64,000 nucleotides of DNA, taken from assembly GCA_003996215.1 (NCBI GenBank), contig QJPP01001827.1:186001-250000 (forward strand). The letters run 5' to 3'. This DNA comes from Jaltomata sinuosa (taxonomy: Eukaryota; Streptophyta; Magnoliopsida; Solanales; Solanaceae). Below the pieces are notes generated by a model, which saw only the letters and a program-made list of their open reading frames with translations, was not told the DNA's origin and searched no databases. This document shows, piece after piece, positions 13,190-26,034 of this stretch. Numbering within the stretch: the stretch's first letter is position 1; each line of letters opens with the position of its first letter. Both the position numbers and the translations under genes were made by a program.

Positions 13190-13960
13190 AATTGTCTTTT
13201 GAATTCTTTATTAATATCGGTTCAAATGATACAATTCTCTGTTGAATCAAGTAACTTAGGTAATTTCAAATGAATAAATGATAGTCTCTGAATATGAGTC
13301 TCGAGGGCTTTATATCAACTGTATAGCATATGAACTCTGTTATCTCTGAATCACATATTAAAATATTAAGTCTCGTAGTCTATGATCTCTGATGGTATGC
13401 CATAAAGGCTCAACTCTGAGGGACATCCCGCAGGCGGGTATGCCATAACTGGCTCTACTCTAAGGGTATATAGGCATGATAGGCTGGTACGCTAATGGCT
13501 CAACTCTGAGGGTCTGTGGTCTCAGCCATGTGCACAAGGCAACATCTTGTCGTGAGTCAAATGAATATAATATCTCAGACCTTCCCCCACCATCACTTAA
13601 TTTATCTTTTAACAACCGATGCCTTGAAGGCCTCTAAATAATTATTTACACTATGTAATCAACTGTACAAATAGTAAACTTTGAATGACAATTTATGAAC
13701 TCTGGCTAACCACTGGTAATCTCTGATTAAGTGAATCAACTAGTAAACTTGATCTTTTTCTAATGAATCATATGGACATGTATTTACGGTATAGATGATG
13801 AATATTAATGACATTCAAAAGCACTCTCCGAAGGAGGTGGTAACAATCGCCAAGCAAAAGAAAAGTACCCAATGGATATCGGGGTCAAATCCATGTAGAA
13901 CAATATAAAGGCAATCGAGAAAATAAGGAATTAAAGCAGCTTACTAAAGTCCAAGAGCAA
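13190..13960 (-). mobile_element. Element H 5' LTR, U3-side half
   Basis: This is the continuation of 251-808 after element A. It contains three loose tandem units of about 45-50 bp at 13391-13515, each with 'ggctcaactctgaggg'-like and 'tatgccat' words. They occupy the place where the F LTR has its 46-bp array. The right boundary near 13960 is approximate. No coding sequence is supported. Confidence 0.5.
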
Positions 13961-15084
13961 AAGTTGAAATGTTTTGGTTTTTTTTAGAAACTACAACAAG
14001 GATAAATGGAAATCAAATAAGGATAGGTTTGATCAATGACTTTCACCAAGAAAGGATAACAAGGGACACTTGGGTCTAAGGATTCAATTAACAAGGCTTG
14101 CACTCAATAATATCATAGGTAGCCTTTGTTAGGCGTATGTTTAATCGTTCTTCAACCAATCAAATATGTATATACCATGGGTTCTCTCGAATCTCCACGG
14201 TTAGGCAAATAAAACAACCAAATCAGCATAGGTGAGTTAGGCTACTTCTAGCCCCAACTCCTAGGTGAAAATTTCCTAAATCAAGCTAATTCTAGCCTTA
14301 ATTTATGTGGAAATCCCAAATCCCTACTATTGAATCTTCACCCAATTGAAGAATTTCTCTCTCAAGCAAGAACACAATTAGTAAGCTATGTTGATGTTTG
14401 CAACCACCAACTATGTAATTAAAGCATGAAAGATTCAATAGACCCAAATAATATAATCAAATACAAGAACAAGATAAGAATTCAATATTCAAATGTAGTA
14501 TTATCACTAATACAATAACCCAATCTCAATTCAATAATTACACCTACAATTTATCAATTCTAAACAAGAGTTTGAAGAAAGGTATTATAAATTTTACAAA
14601 TAAAGCATCCAATCTTCACTCCAATGGTGTAGGGTGTTGAACTTGTTCTCCAGGCTTACCAAATTTGTGTGACATGCCAAAGATGCTTTTCCAAATGGCT
14701 GAGACATGTTTTATGTGGATTGGGGATAAGAATGAAATGTCATTTCTGCACTATTGCACTAAACTAGCTAATCGCGCTCAAGGAGCTGACATAGTACAAT
14801 GCTATCACACTACCCAGGCACGATCGTGCATGTGACTTGACCAATGTTGAAAATTTATTTTAGCGCTATCGCGCCAGTCCAGTGCACTCACACTAACTTG
14901 CCCAGATTTCCAGAAAATTCTTTATTTTGACTTGTTTTCATCCGATTCCTTTCCCGATCACTTCTAAATGGCATAGACCTATAAAAATACAAGTAAATCG
15001 TGTCAAATGAACTATTTTCTCAATTATTCTAGAAAAAGTATAAGATTAAGAGTTAAATAAGTAGGTAGAATACCAACTTATTAA
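13961..15084 (-). mobile_element. Probable 3' LTR of a Tat/Ogre-like retrotransposon
   Basis: On the minus strand, the words just right of 15084 (rev-comp of 'cacaaacttgaactattgc' and 'ttgtcctcaag') read like the GAGGACAAGC...AAGTTTGTGGG segment that precedes the 3' LTR in Tat/Athila-type elements. They are followed by TTAATAAGTTGG, like the usual TGATAAGT LTR start. The interior includes a block with GCGCGATAGCGC-type words at about 14745-14895 and an AT-rich promoter-like stretch near 14586. The left boundary is unclear. This call is by lineage resemblance only. Confidence 0.45.
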
Positions 15085-16226
15085 GCCCACAAACTTGAAC
15101 TATTGCTTGTCCTCAAGAAAATTCAAAACTCTCAATCAAGGGACACAAAAGCACAAGTGTAGTTATATCATGACAAATCAAGAAGACTTACCTAAAGCAT
15201 AAACGCATGACTTCAGTTGGTACTAACGATTAGTCAATCATATATGAACTTTATCTAACCGCTGTCCTCTATTCAAGACACAATTTTAAGAATGGGATAG
15301 AGTTAAAAGAACAATCAAGTAACTACAACCAATCCTCAAGAAGTGACTCAAAACCACTAGTTTACCAAACATGCTCATTTGACTCATTTTGGGAATTTAT
15401 CAACATCACCAACTATCCTAATTCACATGCCCTCACAAGAATGAAAGTCCCAAAAAAAACTCTATTCACAAGGATAATACAAGGGACAGATGCACAAACA
15501 CTCACACTCACAAAGAATTTCAAGTACCAATAAGTATCAAACTATAAGCTTGCCCTTATTATCATTAGCCACTAACTCAAAAGCATTCAGTCGGAGATCT
15601 CAAAGGACTTTGTTAAGCTTGTAATGTAGGCTTAGGGAAGGGTAGGATAAGCATTTCGGGTCAAACTGACTACATACTCCTTGAACACTACACAATATTT
15701 TCTATTCAAGACCAAAGACATTTTCCTTTCCATTTCCATACAACACAAAACACTATTTAAAAATATTTTACTAGATGGCCCACTTTTAACATTCTTATTC
15801 ACCATGGAAGATTTCTTTACTTTTCTTACTTTCATTTTTGCTTTTCTTTTCAACCTTTTCCTTTCTTCGACAAGTTCTTGTAATGCTTTCCATAAACAAC
15901 CATGTATAGCTCATTTCCTCCAAGGTGTTTCTCAATCACCCCCAAACTTAGGATTTTAGCCTCAAATTCACATTTTTAGAGTTCAAGGAGGGAAGGTTCA
16001 AAAGAGGAATCCATTTTCAAAAAGGTTTAAGGCTTGTAATAAGGTTGCCAAAGAAAAGGTATTAAGCTCAAATGGGGAAAATTAGTGATACAATTAGGAC
16101 AACAGTAGGCTTTTAAGACTAAGTAGGCTTCAAAAAATCACAAAGAAGGCTTGGGATCATTTCTCCAACCAAATGCAATCAAAACTAGCGTTGAAAGACT
16201 AACTGAACAAGTTTTAGTTGATACAA
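15085..16226 (-). mobile_element. 3' non-coding part of the Tat/Ogre-like element
   Basis: This is AT-rich sequence with no supported gene. A pyrimidine-rich tract at 15780-15870 (purine-rich on the minus strand) creates lysine-rich or phenylalanine-rich open frames on the two strands (15632-15853, 15681-15959) that I do not regard as real. Its position suggests the untranslated region between pol and the 3' LTR. It is cut on the right by the insertion of element B at 16227. Confidence 0.4.
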
Positions 16227-18303
16227 TGTCACGACCCGAAAACTCCAATCGTGATGGAACCTACTATAACCCACCAGTAGGAAAGACAACCCTTAGCCCA
16301 GAACTGCAAGTAACGGGCTAACTCCAGAAAAACCCAAAAGTGGAAGAAACAATAATAAAAAGTGAAAGACAAGATAAACAAACATCAGAAAAAAATGAGG
16401 AAAGAGACTAAAATACATAAGAATTCCCCAAGACCTGGTGTCAGTCGTTACAAGTGATACTACAACTTAGATGTTCTAGATAAATACAACAAAATACGGA
16501 CAATCTCCAAAGGTACAGTAGGAGACTAGTCCAAAAGTAGAGGGAGATGGATCAACTCTGATCGCCAAGAGCTCACCCAATGTCTCTAGTCAGCAACTCT
16601 GCACGAGGACAACAATCAACAACAATGACCCGTACTAGGATCTACATCAAAAAAAGATGCAGAAGTGTAGTATGAGTACCAAAACACGCGGTACCCAGTA
16701 GGCATCATCGGCCGACTGAGCTCAAACAAGATATAAATATATCAAAAAGCGAATATAACCCAAAGGTAAGATAGATGAGTCAGAATGAAATATAATGATC
16801 AAATCTAGGTAAAAAAGGAGAAATACCGCCACAATATGAAAGATATAAACAATAATCCAACAACAACAAATTCAGACTTCCCGAGTCTGGAAAGTACACA
16901 CAATAACTAAAGCCAACTATACACAAATTTTGATAGTAAAGATACACCAGGAATACCGTAAAAATATGATATGAAATGAATGAAATGAAATGTGGCCAAT
17001 GCAATAATGAATGATACCCTGAGTCACATCACGGGCCACTTGAGCTTACCAATACCGTACCATAATACCTGTAATATACCTTCAGGCCACTAGAGCTTAT
17101 CAATATCAACCAATGCCACAATATCCACGTATAATCAAGAAAACCCAAAGTATTCTCAAGGGCCGCCAGAGCTTACCAACCAATGTAACGAATACCAAAA
17201 GTAAAACCCCGTATATACCTAAAGGGGGACGCCGGAGCTTATCAATATAATTCCATAACCAATGGAAATTAAGGTTCAGAACTGCCCTTCAGACCAAGTA
17301 CATAAAATAGAAGTATTTTCTCATTCGGAAGTTAGTAAAATAGTGATGTACAATTTCTCCTTAGTAGAACAAGTTTATAGTAAAAGAAACCATTTCCCCT
17401 TTTTATTAACTAAAAATAGTCGTAAAAGTGGGACGCTCACCCTGGAGCTCCATTTATTTAAAAGGGGAGTATTTTGAGTTTTAAACGTTAGAAACCATCT
17501 TAAATCAGTAAAATCTTTCCTTAATTTGAAAACCATTTGTCAAAAGAAGAGTTCCTTATTAAACCACCGAGCCAATTGATTCCCGTAAATTCGTACCATT
17601 CAATTTCCATCAATCCATACCATAACCCAATCATATGTGAAAAAGAGATGAACATGAATCAATCCAAATGTATGTATGTATGCATATAATGCACGCAACT
17701 AAACCAAGATAGGGCATTGCACCCATCATAACAAGATCGTACTAACCTGGACTCCATCCAGCCAAACACCATGTCCTCAGGCCCACAAATTCGCATACCA
17801 CCGCCAACCACAAGAATATAACAAGATAAGAACAACCAGAAAGCCAAGTAATCACTACCCTACCATAAACTATACCTATCAGATGCTAAGGCTGACAATT
17901 CTAATATAATTACTAAAAGGGAACACTACACTATCTACCAACCCCCAAGGGACCTGCCTAAGGAAATCAACTAACTAAAAGTAAGCATGAAGCATACAAC
18001 AAAGAGGAACTTAAGCAAAACACAACCATACTGACCTGGGCTCCCGCCAATCGAGCTTCCACGGCCTCGGGACCACAGGTATATGATAAATAGAACACTA
18101 TACCAGCTAGAATAACAATAACAATAATAATAAAGAAATGATAACATCTACTCTATCACAAACCTTTATCTAATTCCTAGGCTAAGGTACCCTTATCTAA
18201 CAACCTCAATCACAAGCCTCTTAAACTAACCTATAGTCAGTGTGGGAAACTCAAAATGTAGAAAACACAAGGAAACAAAGAAATGACCTGGAGGGTCATT
18301 ACA
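16227..18303 (-). repeat. Element B 3' LTR
   Basis: The minus strand starts TGTAATGACCCTCC and ends GGGTCGTGACA, closely related to the A and E2 LTR ends. Its left part matches 21606-21836, and its right part (18107-18240) matches 31680-31850. The matching 5' LTR continues for at least 400 bp beyond the point where this copy skips to its end, so this copy carries an internal deletion of unknown size. A possible target duplication is TACAA at 16222-16226, whose partner is lost. Confidence 0.8.
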
Positions 18304-21300
18304 ACATCCACTACTAAAAGAACTTTTATCCTCAAAAGTAAAGAAATAGGAAGTTCCCGAAGGATCGGAAATTAAAAGATACTAGGTCCATAAGTTGAGC
18401 TAGGCCTCCCAAGGAGCCTCCTCGATCGGACAATGGCCAACAAAAAGATAACCAAAGAACGCTTAATAAAACCTTAACTCAATACTAGCTAAAACAGGAA
18501 AAACAACAAACTCTAAGTCAAAAGCTAACCGGCTAAATAACTTAACAGAACCCAAAAAAAAACATTCGAAAAGCACCAACACAACACAAGAACCACGAAG
18601 ACCAAGGCAATCATCACACAGAATCAAAAAACCATGCTAACACAAAGCATAAACCCCACTTCCTCCAATATTCTAACCAAGGAGTCCTAGGTTCGAAGAC
18701 CATTCCATCTATCCCAAAACATTAGCATTCAAACCATAAATTCAAACAAAGGTCAAACACTCGAGTTAAACTCAAAAAACAATAACTAACCTATCGGAAG
18801 TCTATGACTCCTACCATACTTTACCTCCGATGAAGCAGTCTAAAACTCGATCTCCACCAAAACCCCAAACAGTAGTCCTACTAACCTTTGAAACATAAAC
18901 ACCTACCCCAGACATACCCACTAAAACTGGAGTAGCCTACCCTGACTAACCGTCAATACGCAAATGGACAACTGCGCTAAGATCACCCGAATAACCCATA
19001 CTTATCTGAAACAACCAACTAGACAACCCATGCTAAAGGACAACCTTTCGAACACAGTTTCTGAACCAAAACCTCTGAACCATACAATGTCTGATCCGGC
19101 AAAAGTGACTAGGCTAGGTCCACCTATCCTAGCAGACCCCAAGGACACCATAACCAAGGAAGAAATATAGCAAGTATGCAATAAAGCCTAAAGTCAACCT
19201 TCAACCCTTTGGGAACCCATAACACTCTGGCCTAACCGCTAGAAGGGAATGGTATCTAGAATCGATTTAGTCAAAAGCACTGCGAATAGAGAAAGTCTTC
19301 CACAACTCTCTTGAACTAGCCTGCTAACCCACAAAGTCTGAAACCAAAACCCAAATTCTAATCGATATCCTCCCTACTCCTCAAGTAGACTCAGCTACCA
19401 CCTAAGAATACTATAGTACCTGGAACCCAAATAGGATCTGAATACGATGCTCACTAATTTGCAATCGCTTATAGGGCATGGGTCAAACCAAAGGACATAG
19501 CTGGAAACTTATAAAGGAACTAGTCATGAGGTAGTCCTTGGAATGCCCAACACCCTGAACCTTAACAAAAGATAACCCAAATCTCAAACTCTACCTTTGG
19601 AAGAAACTTTTGCACCCCAAACCTTCGTCAACCACATGAATTGACCCAAAGGAAGAACATCGGAACCAACACCATAACCAAAAGCAAGACAACCTATCAA
19701 CCCAGAACTGCTAGGTGCTAAGATGGCAAAACCAAACCTAGAATTTCTGTGAAAGGCTATCAATTATAATGATGAGGCCTAGCATGCTTTGCAACCCAAT
19801 ATAGTCACTACCTATAAGACAACATAGTCGATCCACTACTAAAAGCATTCTTCTACAAGGTGGCTGTATGCACAAGCACCATAATCTCACCATGCAAGTC
19901 CGAATGAGAAGTAATGCAAGTAGATATGTATAAGGACATGCAGACCCGACATCAAACAATACCAAAAGCTCATTTATGATAATAGAATCATACTTGTGAT
20001 AGAAGCATCCATGTGGCTCCATCTGCAATGACTACTCGACCGATATGGTTGGGAGCTATCACTAACAACCTGGGAACCATCCTTACTAACCTGTATACCA
20101 CCTCTGGACAGTAATGCTGGAACTCGGAAGGGGTGAAACTCTCTGACTCTCAGACAAGCCCTAGTAAAGTGTCCTTGCTCACCACAAACATATTAACCCT
20201 TACCAGAAGTACCCCACTGAGAAAACCTAGCTGAGCCTGACATGCCACCATGGCCCAGATACCCTAAATGTAAACCTTGAGAAGTCTAACCTGTACCCTG
20301 ACTACTCCGCCTACTGAGCCCCGAACAACTGCTCCCTAGAATTTATAGTGCTGCATGAACTGGCTGGTAAAATTGGAAATGTTGTGGGTAACCCCTACAA
20401 GAGAAACCTCTACCTTGATATTGAAAATCACTGAAACTACCCTGATAGCGAGGCCTCTTACCACTGCCTTCACCGACCTTATGACATATACCCTCAATAA
20501 ATCATCCATGATCAACAACCGCAAGGAATGTAGCTCGTGATGCCACTAGCTGCTCGATATCCAAACGAAGTGGTAGATCCAACCCTCTGACAAACTAACA
20601 AACTCGCCCGTGCTATGTAGGAAGAATCATAGTAGCATGCCTAGACAACTCATTGAACTGTTCCTCCTACTCAGAAACTGACATAGAGCCCTTCTTTAAC
20701 CTGGTGAACTGATCCCTCAATCTTCCCCTCAAGCTGCAAGGTACAACTTTATTAAAAAATTCCTCGAAGAACTGAGCCCAAGTCATCGAAGGTGACCCGG
20801 CTGGTCTGCAAGCAGTATAAGATCACCACCACTATTTTTCCAAACCATCCATATGAAATGAAGTGTAATCAGCTCCATGAGACTCAAGTAACCCAAGGTT
20901 ATGCAACCTCTCATGGCAACTAATCAAGAACTCATAAGCATCCTCCCCAAGGACACCAGAAAACCTCGGAGGACCCAGCCTGATAAACCTACCAAACATT
21001 TTCTACTCCTAAATCAACATAACCGGACTAACTGTAATAGGCTGAGCAACAAATGGAATTGGTAACATCTCCAAATGGGGATCCATAATGGCTAGATGTA
21101 GTCCTAGTACTTGACCCTATGTGCCATTGTTTGGGCTAAAGTCTGTGTCTCAACTATGGTCTACGAACCATCAGGTGCACTAGGTAGAGTCTGGTCCCAT
21201 GAAATACTCGCTAATAAGGTAAGAATCCTAGCTAGAATACCCTAAAGGGCCGGTGAAGCTATAAATCCTGCTATAGGTTGGGATGAACCCATGCCCTCTG

Positions 21301-21605
21301 ACTGAAATTAAACACCCTCAACCCCTAACTCTGGTAACCGTGCTCCAACAGCAGGCGTATGAGCCTCGCCCAAGCCCGCTTTCAACCTCATCATAAAATT
21401 TACAAAAGAAAGGAACAATTGAATTTTAAACTTTGATGGAGCGAAGAATGCAGAAGAAGGAATCAACAAAATGGAACTTTCCTAAGGATGACCAATATCC
21501 TCCCGCAGATAGGATACGAACGTCATCATACCAATCCACAAGACTCTACTAGAAACCTGCCTTTGTACTAACGACACTGGTGAACCTAGAGCTCTAATAC
21601 CACTT
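18304..21605 (-). pseudogene. Element B internal region: badly decayed gag-pol
   Basis: Starting on the right, the minus strand gives a Gag core at about 21000-20560 (FGRFIRLGPPRFSG, then CHERLHNLGLLESHGADYT) that closely parallels E2 Gag. Next is a partial zinc knuckle near 20160-20210 (CGEQGHFTRAC, first cysteine lost) and a protease trace near 19945-19990 (VLFDVGS). The polymerase and integrase region (about 19700-18500) is too shrunken and mutated to assign residues. A chromodomain tail (GHCPIEEAPWEA) remains at about 18400-18440. The whole internal region is 3.3 kb, against 5.2 kb in element A, so about 2 kb has been deleted. No splice-acceptor-like signal remains at its gag start. Confidence 0.75.
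21590..21602 (-). promoter_or_regulatory. Element B primer-binding site (initiator Met tRNA, one change)
   Basis: The minus strand reads TGGTATTAGAGCT, one base off the initiator tRNA complement seen in the other elements, and sits three bases from the LTR end at 21606. Confidence 0.8.
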
Positions 21606-21836
21606 TGTCGCAACCCAAAAACTCCAATCATGATGACACCTACTATAACCCACTAGTAGGTAAGCCAATCCTTAGCCTGAAACTGAAAGTAACGGGCTAA
21701 CTCCAGAAAGAACCTTAAAGCAGAAGAAACAACAATAAAAAGTGGAAGACACAATAAACCAACATAAGAAAAAAAGGAGGAAAGAGAGTAAAAGACATAA
21801 GAATTCCCCAAGACCTCGTGTCAGTCAGTACAAGTG
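21606..21836 (-). repeat. Element B 5' LTR, inner end
   Basis: These 231 bp match 16227-16456 and stop abruptly after 'tcagtacaagtg'. The next base belongs to the Athila-type element. The LTR resumes at 31673, but at the position matching about 18107, so some 1.6 kb of LTR is missing between the two parts. Confidence 0.8.
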
Positions 21837-23201
21837 CTCCATCCGTTTCTGCTTCTGCACCATTTTAGCAAAATTTTGGGTGTTCATGTGATATTCTGGT
21901 GGTAGAGGAGGCCTTGCTACAGTGCCAGAGCTTTCGGTCGTAGCTCTAGTTGCTTGTGAGTTCTTCGGATCAAACACCACAAGTGGAATATTTGTGCCTG
22001 ATGGAGTGTCAGTCGCCTCAGAGGTGGTTGTGGTTGGTTCCTCAAAAATCTGAGGCTTATGAATTCTCATGTCGAACTTAGTGTCATCCTTTGATTTGTC
22101 AATATTTTGCTTGGATGACGCTGTCACTTGATCATCAATACCATCCAATATCGGTACCTCCGCACGCCTGCATAACTCAGTAACCAGACACGAGAACGGC
22201 AAAGAGGAAGTGGTTTTCATGGCCCTGGTACGCATCTCGTCTGCAATTATCATTCTGAAATTGATGAAGTACCTGACTATCAAACTTGCCACTAGGATGG
22301 CTCTTACCTCATCTAGATTAGCATCTCCACCTATAGGAAAGAGCCTGTACCACAGAACAGCCCACCAGAACTTTGCTACGAAGCTCAGTGATTGCTTTGA
22401 TATCCGTCCCCTCTGTGTTACCCAATATGGTGAGCCATCATTCAATGCCCGTGCTAACCACGGTCTCTGCGAGTATGTGTTGGCAATCTTGTCATAAAAT
22501 TATGGCATATCCGATGGAGGAATGTATTCAGGGCTGAAAAGGACTCTGTTGATCGTCTCTCTGGAGATGTTTACTTGTTTACCTCGAATCGGAACCATGT
22601 CCTTCCTTGGTGCTGATTTAACCCCTTTTTCTTTCTCACGTTTTCTCTCCAACAGTGTCAAATAGTTGGCATGGAATTCCCGGACTAGTTCTGGATAATA
22701 GAATCCCGGAGGTGTGCTCATCCAATCAAGCTGGTACCTCTGAAACTGTATCTGAAGAACTGGATATTCTGGTAGATCCGTGGTAATGATTTGCACTTCC
22801 TCAGCTATTGGTCTTTTGTGGCTCCTTGTTTTATTTTATGTAAGACCGTCAAGATAGTGCTTTCGGGCACCCTCAAGTACCCACCGGTTCAATTCTCTAT
22901 CCATGGGTTCCCTCTCTGCAATTTTGGTGGCCTCAGTACCACTTACATATTCCGGACTGGAGCTGGAGCTACCACTTTCTTCAGATCCACTATCACTCCC
23001 TGACCTACTGCTAGATGACCCACTCTCCTCCTCAGACTGGGTGACTTGGGTGTTTCTTCATTTGGATAGCATAGTCTGGTAGGCCGGGGCTTCAATTTCT
23101 TCTTCTTCGCTACCCGATTCATCTACTAGGGTCCGAGTGGTAGCGGCTCTTTCTTTCCTCTTTTGAGCTTGACCGCGAGGTAGTTGTTGTTTGGGAGCCA
23201 T
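21837..23201 (-). pseudogene. Extra ORF downstream of pol (putative plant transposon protein family)
   Basis: Read leftward, it starts MAPKQQLPRGQAQKRK, a basic head. A Ser/Glu-rich acidic stretch follows (SGSEEEEIE), then a globular region (PGFYYPELVREFHANY and INRVLFSPEYIP). Next come FWWAVLWYRLFPIGGDANLDEVRA and a Thr/Pro-rich tail that runs into element B DNA. This matches the 'putative plant transposon protein' domain common beside Athila-type pol in Solanaceae. No signal peptide or convincing transmembrane segment is seen, so it does not look like a classical envelope. A frame change near 23000 and a TAA at 22500-22502 break it, and the C-terminus is deleted at 21837. Its function is unknown. 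Confidence 0.7.
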
Positions 23202-23309
23202 GTACCTGTATGGGAACAAGTTAGAATACATGAGAATGGGAAAACACCAAGAAAACGCCACTGTTTTGGAGTGATGTTTTGGGTGAAGGTCAGTCGCAGG
23301 GGTGACCAA

Positions 23310-24572
23310 CCGTCACACCAGCTGTCACTCTTAGACAGTGAATTTGTTCATTGTTGATGGCTTGGCTGACAGTCAGTCACATGTGTGACGTCCCGTCATG
23401 CTAACCGTCAGACCAAGGCAGTGTACTCTTACAATGGTAGTTTTCTTGATGAGTCATCACCAATGTGGTGGCTCATCTCGGCAACCGTCACTATTACACA
23501 GTGAATGTTTACTCTCTTTGGGGCATTTCCTCGAACAGTTGGTGTTTTATTAGGGGTTTTCCCATTCTTTGTGGGATTTGGTTCACAATGTCACCACCCA
23601 TCATCTATTTAATCCCATGGGTTACTCAAGACTTCACCCATGTCAAATTTACAATTTCAAACAACAACAACAACAATCACACCTAACAATTTCACCCTAA
23701 AATTTCACACCATCCATCCCCTCCTTGTTCTTCTTTTTATTTTCAAATAAGACCAATCAACAATTCAAGAAAGAAAAGGTTTAGCATCATACCTTGTGTT
23801 TGTGATTGGCAAAGAAGACTCTTTTTCTTTCTCTTGAGTTACAAGAACAATGAACACTTAACTTTCTACTTTTACACTTCGACTATGGTAGCCGACCTTT
23901 GGTTTGGAGTTTTAGGGAAAGAGACGTATGGAGAAGATAAGTGGGATTGATTTGGAAGAGCAAGGATTTTGGATTTGGCTTTGGATAAGATAAGATGAAT
24001 GAGAGATGAGTGGGGTGAAGGAAGATGAAAGAAGGTGAAGGAACCATTTCAATATTTGAAACGGGTTCCTTCGTTTGGGTCTTAAGGGGGTTTTGGGTCG
24101 GGTCGGTCACACATTTAAAAAAAATAAAAAAAATACTTACCTGAGGTTGGTGGTTTGTGTGACGGCCCGTCAGAGGCCTGGCGGTCCGTCGTGCAAAATC
24201 ATCAGGCTTAGACAATGACTCCCCAACTGTAGTGTTCATGTGGCGGCTTGGATGACGGCCCACCATATCTTTGACGGACCATCACTACAACCGTCACCCC
24301 TAAACAGTGGAGACCTATATTTGGTTCACCTGTGACGGTTTGTGTGGCGGTCCGTCAAGCAATTGACGACTCACCTAGTGGGCCCATCACCCCTAACAGA
24401 ATACAACTTTTAGTTCCACCTTTTTGTACCTGCACACTCAACGCACAAATTAACCAATTCTAAAAAAAAAATACAATATTATTCTAGAATCATAGTACAA
24501 CAACGAATTATGGGTTGCCTCCCATACATCGCCTGATTTAACATCGCGGCATAACATGTGTATCTTGACTAC
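23310..24572 (-). mobile_element. Athila pol-to-extra-ORF spacer with GACGG/CCGTC word blocks
   Basis: No gene is supported. Two patches (23290-23480 and 24145-24390) are crowded with variants of the self-complementary word GACGGNCCGTC, spaced by 'cagtg'-like phrases. The same words make up the repeat array in this element's LTR (31117-31520). Between them lies an AT-rich stretch; the minus-strand open frame at 23883-24266 covers part of it and looks accidental. An A-run lies at 24464-24471. Confidence 0.6.
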
Positions 24573-25541
24573 TCAGACTTCATCAAGATACACAAGAGAC
24601 AGGCTATTTACCTCCTCCGAGAGGCCCAGGTATTGCTTCACCCTTTGCTCATTGGCTTTGAACAACTCACCATCCTTATTTTCGAGTTCAACCACGCCGG
24701 ATGGAAATACTTGGTGGAATTTGAATGGCCCGGACCATTTGGATTTGAGTTTTTCGGGAAATAATTTGAACCTAGAGTTGAACAACAATACCAAATCCCC
24801 GACTTTGAAATCCCTTTTTTTAATTCTTCTGTCATGGTATTGCTTCATTCGTTCCTTGTAGAGATCGGATCTCTCATATGCTCGCAATCGGAAATCATCC
24901 ATCTCATTCAATTGTTCCAACCTTAGTTCCGATGCAACTTTCCAACTGAGATTTAACTTTTTGAGCGCCCAAAGGGCTTTGTGCTCAAGTTCCACGGGCA
25001 AGTGACAAGCTTTACCAAAAACAAATTGGTAAGAAGACATACCTATTGGCGTTTTAAACGCTGTTCGGTACACCCAGAGTGCGTCATCCAGCTTCCTTGC
25101 CCAATCTCGCCGGTTCACAATCACAGACTTTGCCAATATCTTTTTAATTTCACGGTTCGACACTTCGACTTGCCCACTTGTTTGGGGGTGATAAGGCGTG
25201 GCTACTTTGTGTTGCTTCACCCCATACTTTGCTAGAGCAGCCCGTAACACCTTATTGCAAAAATGTGACCCTCCATCACTTATGATCGTGCGAGGGGTGC
25301 CAAACCGAGCAAAGATGTTTCTTTTCAGAAAAGCCACCACACTCTTCCCTTCGTTATCGGCCAAAACAACCGCCTCTACCCACTTTGAAACATAATCAAC
25401 CGCTACCAAGATGTAACGATTCCAATAAGAACTGTCAAACGGGCCCATGCAATCTATCCCCCATACGTCGAACAACTCAACCTCCAGAATCGTGGAAATT
25501 GGCACTCTTGTGGATGAGAAATTGCTCCTCTTCGTTGGCAT
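24573..25541 (-). pseudogene. Athila-type integrase core and C-terminus (322 codons open)
   Basis: This is the longest uninterrupted coding stretch of the window. The first catalytic aspartate lies in VWGIDCMGPF, the second in IISDGGSHF, and the glutamate in VSNREIKKIL, giving a complete D,D-35-E set. Distal words KACHLPVELEHKALWAL and KSKWSGPF are typical of Athila integrases. The preceding zinc-binding part lies in another frame at 25732-25454 (H-H then CDQC, from HSSPVAGHHAG to FCDQCQRRG), so the integrase is split by a frameshift near 25500. In the family this enzyme processes the LTR ends and inserts the cDNA. It is fused to the upstream pol in the functional ancestor. The catalytic residues survive although the polyprotein is broken. 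Confidence 0.85.
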
Positions 25542-26034
25542 TGATCACAGAATTTGGCAAATTCATGCGAATCTTTCTGAATTGTTTGCCAATAATAACC
25601 ACACTGTAAGATTTTTCGGGCAGTTCGATTACCCGCATGATGCCCTGCCACTGGGGACGAATGACAAGCTTGCAAGATGCTTGTAATTTCTACTTCCGGT
25701 AAATATCTCCGTACTATGTTGTCAGCACACAACCGGAATAAATATGGCTCATCCCAAAAAACTTACTTGCATAATGGAGGAATTTCTTTTTCTGGTGGAA
25801 GTTCAAATCTGCCGGCATCATGTCACTCACCACATAATTTGCGAAATCAGCATACCAATGCACCATATCAAGTGACGTAGACAACACATGATCATCCGGA
25901 AATGCATCATCAATCTCCGGTTCATCTGCTACTTTCTTTTAACTTTCAAGTCTGGACAGATGATCTGCCACTTGGTTTTCACAACCTTTTCGATCTTTGA
26001 CTTCAAAGTCAAATTCCTGCAACAATAACACCCA

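Noticed and set aside
15632..15959. Lysine-rich minus-strand frame and phenylalanine-rich plus-strand frame
   Set aside because: Both are readings of one pyrimidine/purine tract in a non-coding part of a Tat-like element.
21837..23201. Envelope gene in the Athila-type element
   Set aside because: The position is right, but I see no signal peptide, no convincing membrane anchor and no glycoprotein-like cysteine pattern. The motifs fit the plant transposon protein family instead.
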